A stretch of 64,000 nucleotides of DNA from Rhizobium leguminosarum bv. viciae USDA 2370 (GTDB lineage Bacteria > Pseudomonadota > Alphaproteobacteria > Rhizobiales > Rhizobiaceae). The position numbers and the translations under genes were made by a program. The notes under the pieces are model-generated. The model had not been told where the DNA came from and searched no databases. It worked only from the letters and a program-made list of their open reading frames with translations. The stretch is taken from assembly GCF_002008365.1 (NCBI RefSeq), contig NZ_MRDL01000059.1, forward strand, positions 248,001-312,000, in the 5' to 3' direction. This document shows positions 62,185 to 64,000 of this stretch, one piece after another. Numbering within the stretch: the first letter of the stretch is position 1; each line of letters begins with the position of its first letter.

Positions 62185-63255
62185 ATGGCGTCAGTAAGTG
62201 TGGCGAATGCCCGCAAGAGCTACGGTCACTTCGAAGTTCTGCATGGGGTGGATATTGATATCCAAGACGGCGAGTTCGTTATCCTGGTCGGCCCGTCCGG
62301 GTGCGGGAAGTCGACATTGTTGCGGATGATCGCCGGCCTCGAAGAGATTTCAGCTGGTCGGATTTCGATCGGCAGCAAGGTCGTGAACAATGTCGCGCCA
62401 AAAGAACGCGATATCGCGATGGTTTTCCAGTCCTATGCGCTCTACCCCCATCTGACAGTCGAGGCGAATATGGGTTTTTCGCTGAAGCTGGCGAAAGCAC
62501 CCAAGGAACAGACCAGGCAGCGTGTTCGAGAGGCCGCTGAAATTCTGGGGCTCGAGCATCTGCTCGACAGATATCCGAGAAATCTGTCGGGTGGCCAACG
62601 CCAACGTGTGGCGATGGGCCGTGCCATCGTTAGAAATCCGCAGGTCTTCCTGTTTGACGAACCATTGTCGAACCTGGACGCGAAGCTGCGTGTGCAGATG
62701 CGTTCAGAAATCAAGCAACTGCATCAGCGACTGAAGACAACGACCATTTATGTCACCCACGATCAGATCGAGGCGATGACGATGGCCGATCGGATTGTTG
62801 TGATGCGGGACGGCTTCGTCGAGCAGATAGGCTCGCCGTTGGATCTCTACGACCGACCGGCAAACCTTTTCGTGGCCGGCTTTATCGGTTCGCCGGCGAT
62901 GAACCTTATTCGAGGGCAGGTCAGCACTTCGGGGCCGCTGGAGTTGATCGCGGACGGCGGAGGTAGGTTACCACTGTCCGAAGCAGCGTCATTGGAACGC
63001 GGCGCGCAGATTATCTACGGCATTCGCCCTGAGCATCTCACAATCGGACAAGGTCCTGCTACCGCTGAGGTCGTCCTCGTTGAACCTACTGGTGCTGAGA
63101 TCCAGATAACCACGAAGTTTGGCGCCGATCACCTCGTTGCGACGGTAAGAGAGCGCCTTGATCTGCGCGCCGGCGACCAGATCGTCATTGCCCCAGATCT
63201 CAGCAAACTGCATCTGTTCGACGCGAGAACCGAAAGGCGGTTGAGGTCCGTCTAA
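62185..63255 (+). CDS. Carbohydrate ABC transporter ATP-binding protein (UgpC/MsmX-like)
   Basis: 356 residues from ATG 62185 (GGAGAAAG upstream); the earlier frame start at 62062 overlaps the GatZ gene. Walker A GPSGCGKST, Q-loop MVFQSYALYPHLTVEAN, signature LSGGQRQRVAMGRAI, Walker B VFLFDEPLSNLDA, H-loop YVTHDQIEAMT, and a C-terminal MalK-type OB domain. Supplies ATP hydrolysis for the MalFG-like permeases at 58083-59857. Last gene of the operon. Confidence 0.93.
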   Translation: MASVSVANARKSYGHFEVLHGVDIDIQDGEFVILVGPSGCGKSTLLRMIAGLEEISAGRISIGSKVVNNVAPKERDIAMVFQSYALYPHLTVEANMGFSLKLAKAPKEQTRQRVREAAEILGLEHLLDRYPRNLSGGQRQRVAMGRAIVRNPQVFLFDEPLSNLDAKLRVQMRSEIKQLHQRLKTTTIYVTHDQIEAMTMADRIVVMRDGFVEQIGSPLDLYDRPANLFVAGFIGSPAMNLIRGQVSTSGPLELIADGGGRLPLSEAASLERGAQIIYGIRPEHLTIGQGPATAEVVLVEPTGAEIQITTKFGADHLVATVRERLDLRAGDQIVIAPDLSKLHLFDARTERRLRSV

Positions 63256-63364
63256 CCTGATGATTTTCCGGCAGAACGTGACATGGAGTTCAAGCTGATG
63301 ACAGGTCGGAGAGTCGCCCTCATTCGACATCATGCAGCAACGCTGGCCGACGATTCGGTGCGGG

Positions 63365-64000
63365 TCAGTGTCCAGGGCTGCCAGCGGCGGCGATGATCTC
63401 CGCCGCGGTCGGGAAGATGGAGAGGCTGTTCGGTCCGTCGAGCGCCTCGATTTGTACCCAGCCGATGGTGCCGTTCGCATTGACCAGGAAGTGCCCTACG
63501 AGCTGGGTAGCATGGTTCGCGAAGATCGCATTATCGGCTTCGTCAAGCTCAAAGCCGTCCTTGGCGTTGAGTATCGTGTTGGCTTCCATCGGGTGCAGCG
63601 GTTCCGGCAGCTCGCCCGTGGGGTTGATGCGTGCCGCCAGGAACTGCGCCATCGTTGCACCATAGGGCCATTCGGGCTGCTCGCAACTCCCTTCGGGCAG
63701 GAACTCGCCATGCGGCACACCGTAGGCTCGATGCGTGCGGCAGTCGGGGTCACACAGAAGCGTTATTGGCGTCGGCCGGTGGCGGAAATACAGGCGGGCA
63801 CGTTCCACCGGCGTGTTGATAACGGCCACGGTCTCCACACCGGCGGCGCGCAAGGTCGGCTGTACGCTGGCAAGCTGTTCTAACTGGCGCCGGCAGAACG
63901 GGCAGTGCAGCCCGCGAAAGAACCCGATGACGAACGGGCGACCGCTCAAGTCGGCGAAAGAGACGGTTCCGTCGAAGTTGGCCGTGGCAAGTGCGAAGGC
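63365..64000 (-). CDS. Peroxiredoxin-like (AhpC/TSA redoxin) protein, 5' truncated
   Basis: The frame is open to the window edge, so the N-terminus is missing; 211 residues are visible. The thioredoxin-fold segment is ANFDGTVSFADLSGRPFVIG, followed by the active-site HCPFCRRQLEQL and the partner region ITLLCDPDCRTHRAYG. The CPFC pair suggests a peroxiredoxin or thiol oxidoreductase rather than a classical 2-Cys Prx. A TTG at 63949 is inside the fold and not the real start. Converges on the sugar ATPase gene with 109 bp between. Confidence 0.85.
   Translation of the reverse strand, partial: AFALATANFDGTVSFADLSGRPFVIGFFRGLHCPFCRRQLEQLASVQPTLRAAGVETVAVINTPVERARLYFRHRPTPITLLCDPDCRTHRAYGVPHGEFLPEGSCEQPEWPYGATMAQFLAARINPTGELPEPLHPMEANTILNAKDGFELDEADNAIFANHATQLVGHFLVNANGTIGWVQIEALDGPNSLSIFPTAAEIIAAAGSPGH

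Overview
The window reads as a stretch of an alphaproteobacterial genome, most likely Rhizobiales and probably Rhizobiaceae. This is inferred from GC-rich coding with dense ABC importers for sugars and amino acids, a HisKA_2-type histidine kinase, a MocR regulator, and many ATGA/GTGA stop-start overlaps. No rRNA, tRNA, CRISPR array, prophage or insertion sequence was found. The content is catabolic and regulatory, typical of an accessory replicon or of the variable part of a rhizobial chromosome.

Layout. 1-3.8 kb: a truncated SDR oxidoreductase, a MarR regulator divergent from an exported alpha/beta hydrolase with a twin operator between them, and a GMC oxidoreductase. 3.9-11.5 kb: an RbsABC-like sugar importer with an SMP-30 lactonase (minus strand), divergent from a cytosolic GAF histidine kinase and a LuxR-type response regulator. 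11.5-18.4 kb: a MocR regulator divergent from a Pht5-like protein, a polar amino-acid-type ABC importer, an M20 amidohydrolase and a MEKHLA protein. 18.6-22.9 kb: a tail-specific protease, a membrane-anchored unknown, and a DUF1778/GNAT (TacAT-type) toxin-antitoxin pair. 23.1-30.2 kb: an acetolactate-synthase-like enzyme with an aldehyde dehydrogenase, then an SbcD/SbcC-like nuclease-ATPase pair. 30.2-36.7 kb: a LacI-controlled sugar ABC operon ending in a GH63/MGH1-like hydrolase. 37-41.7 kb: a Cache histidine kinase, a GAF-GGDEF-EAL protein and an HD-GYP protein.

41.9-52.4 kb is the most striking region. Two operons diverge from an AT-rich intergenic segment of about 600 bp. Each is preceded by an excellent sigma-54 promoter, and the segment carries one 13-bp motif twice in inverted orientation, one copy upstream of each promoter. 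The left operon encodes a solute-binding protein, a permease, a TIM-barrel isomerase-like enzyme and a GntR/FCD regulator, with no ATPase. The right operon encodes a complete PotABCD-like importer, a creatinase-like M24 protein lacking the usual metal ligands, and a flavin-reductase-like protein.

52.6-63.3 kb is a sugar island: an AraC regulator divergent from a GH4 alpha-galactosidase-like enzyme, a terminator, then a DeoR-led operon of BadF-type kinase, solute-binding protein, two permeases, AgaS-like SIS isomerase, GatZ/KbaZ-like protein and ATPase. It looks like uptake and breakdown of a galacto- or amino-sugar glycoside through tagatose phosphates, with several expected enzymes absent. 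The window ends in a truncated peroxiredoxin-like gene.
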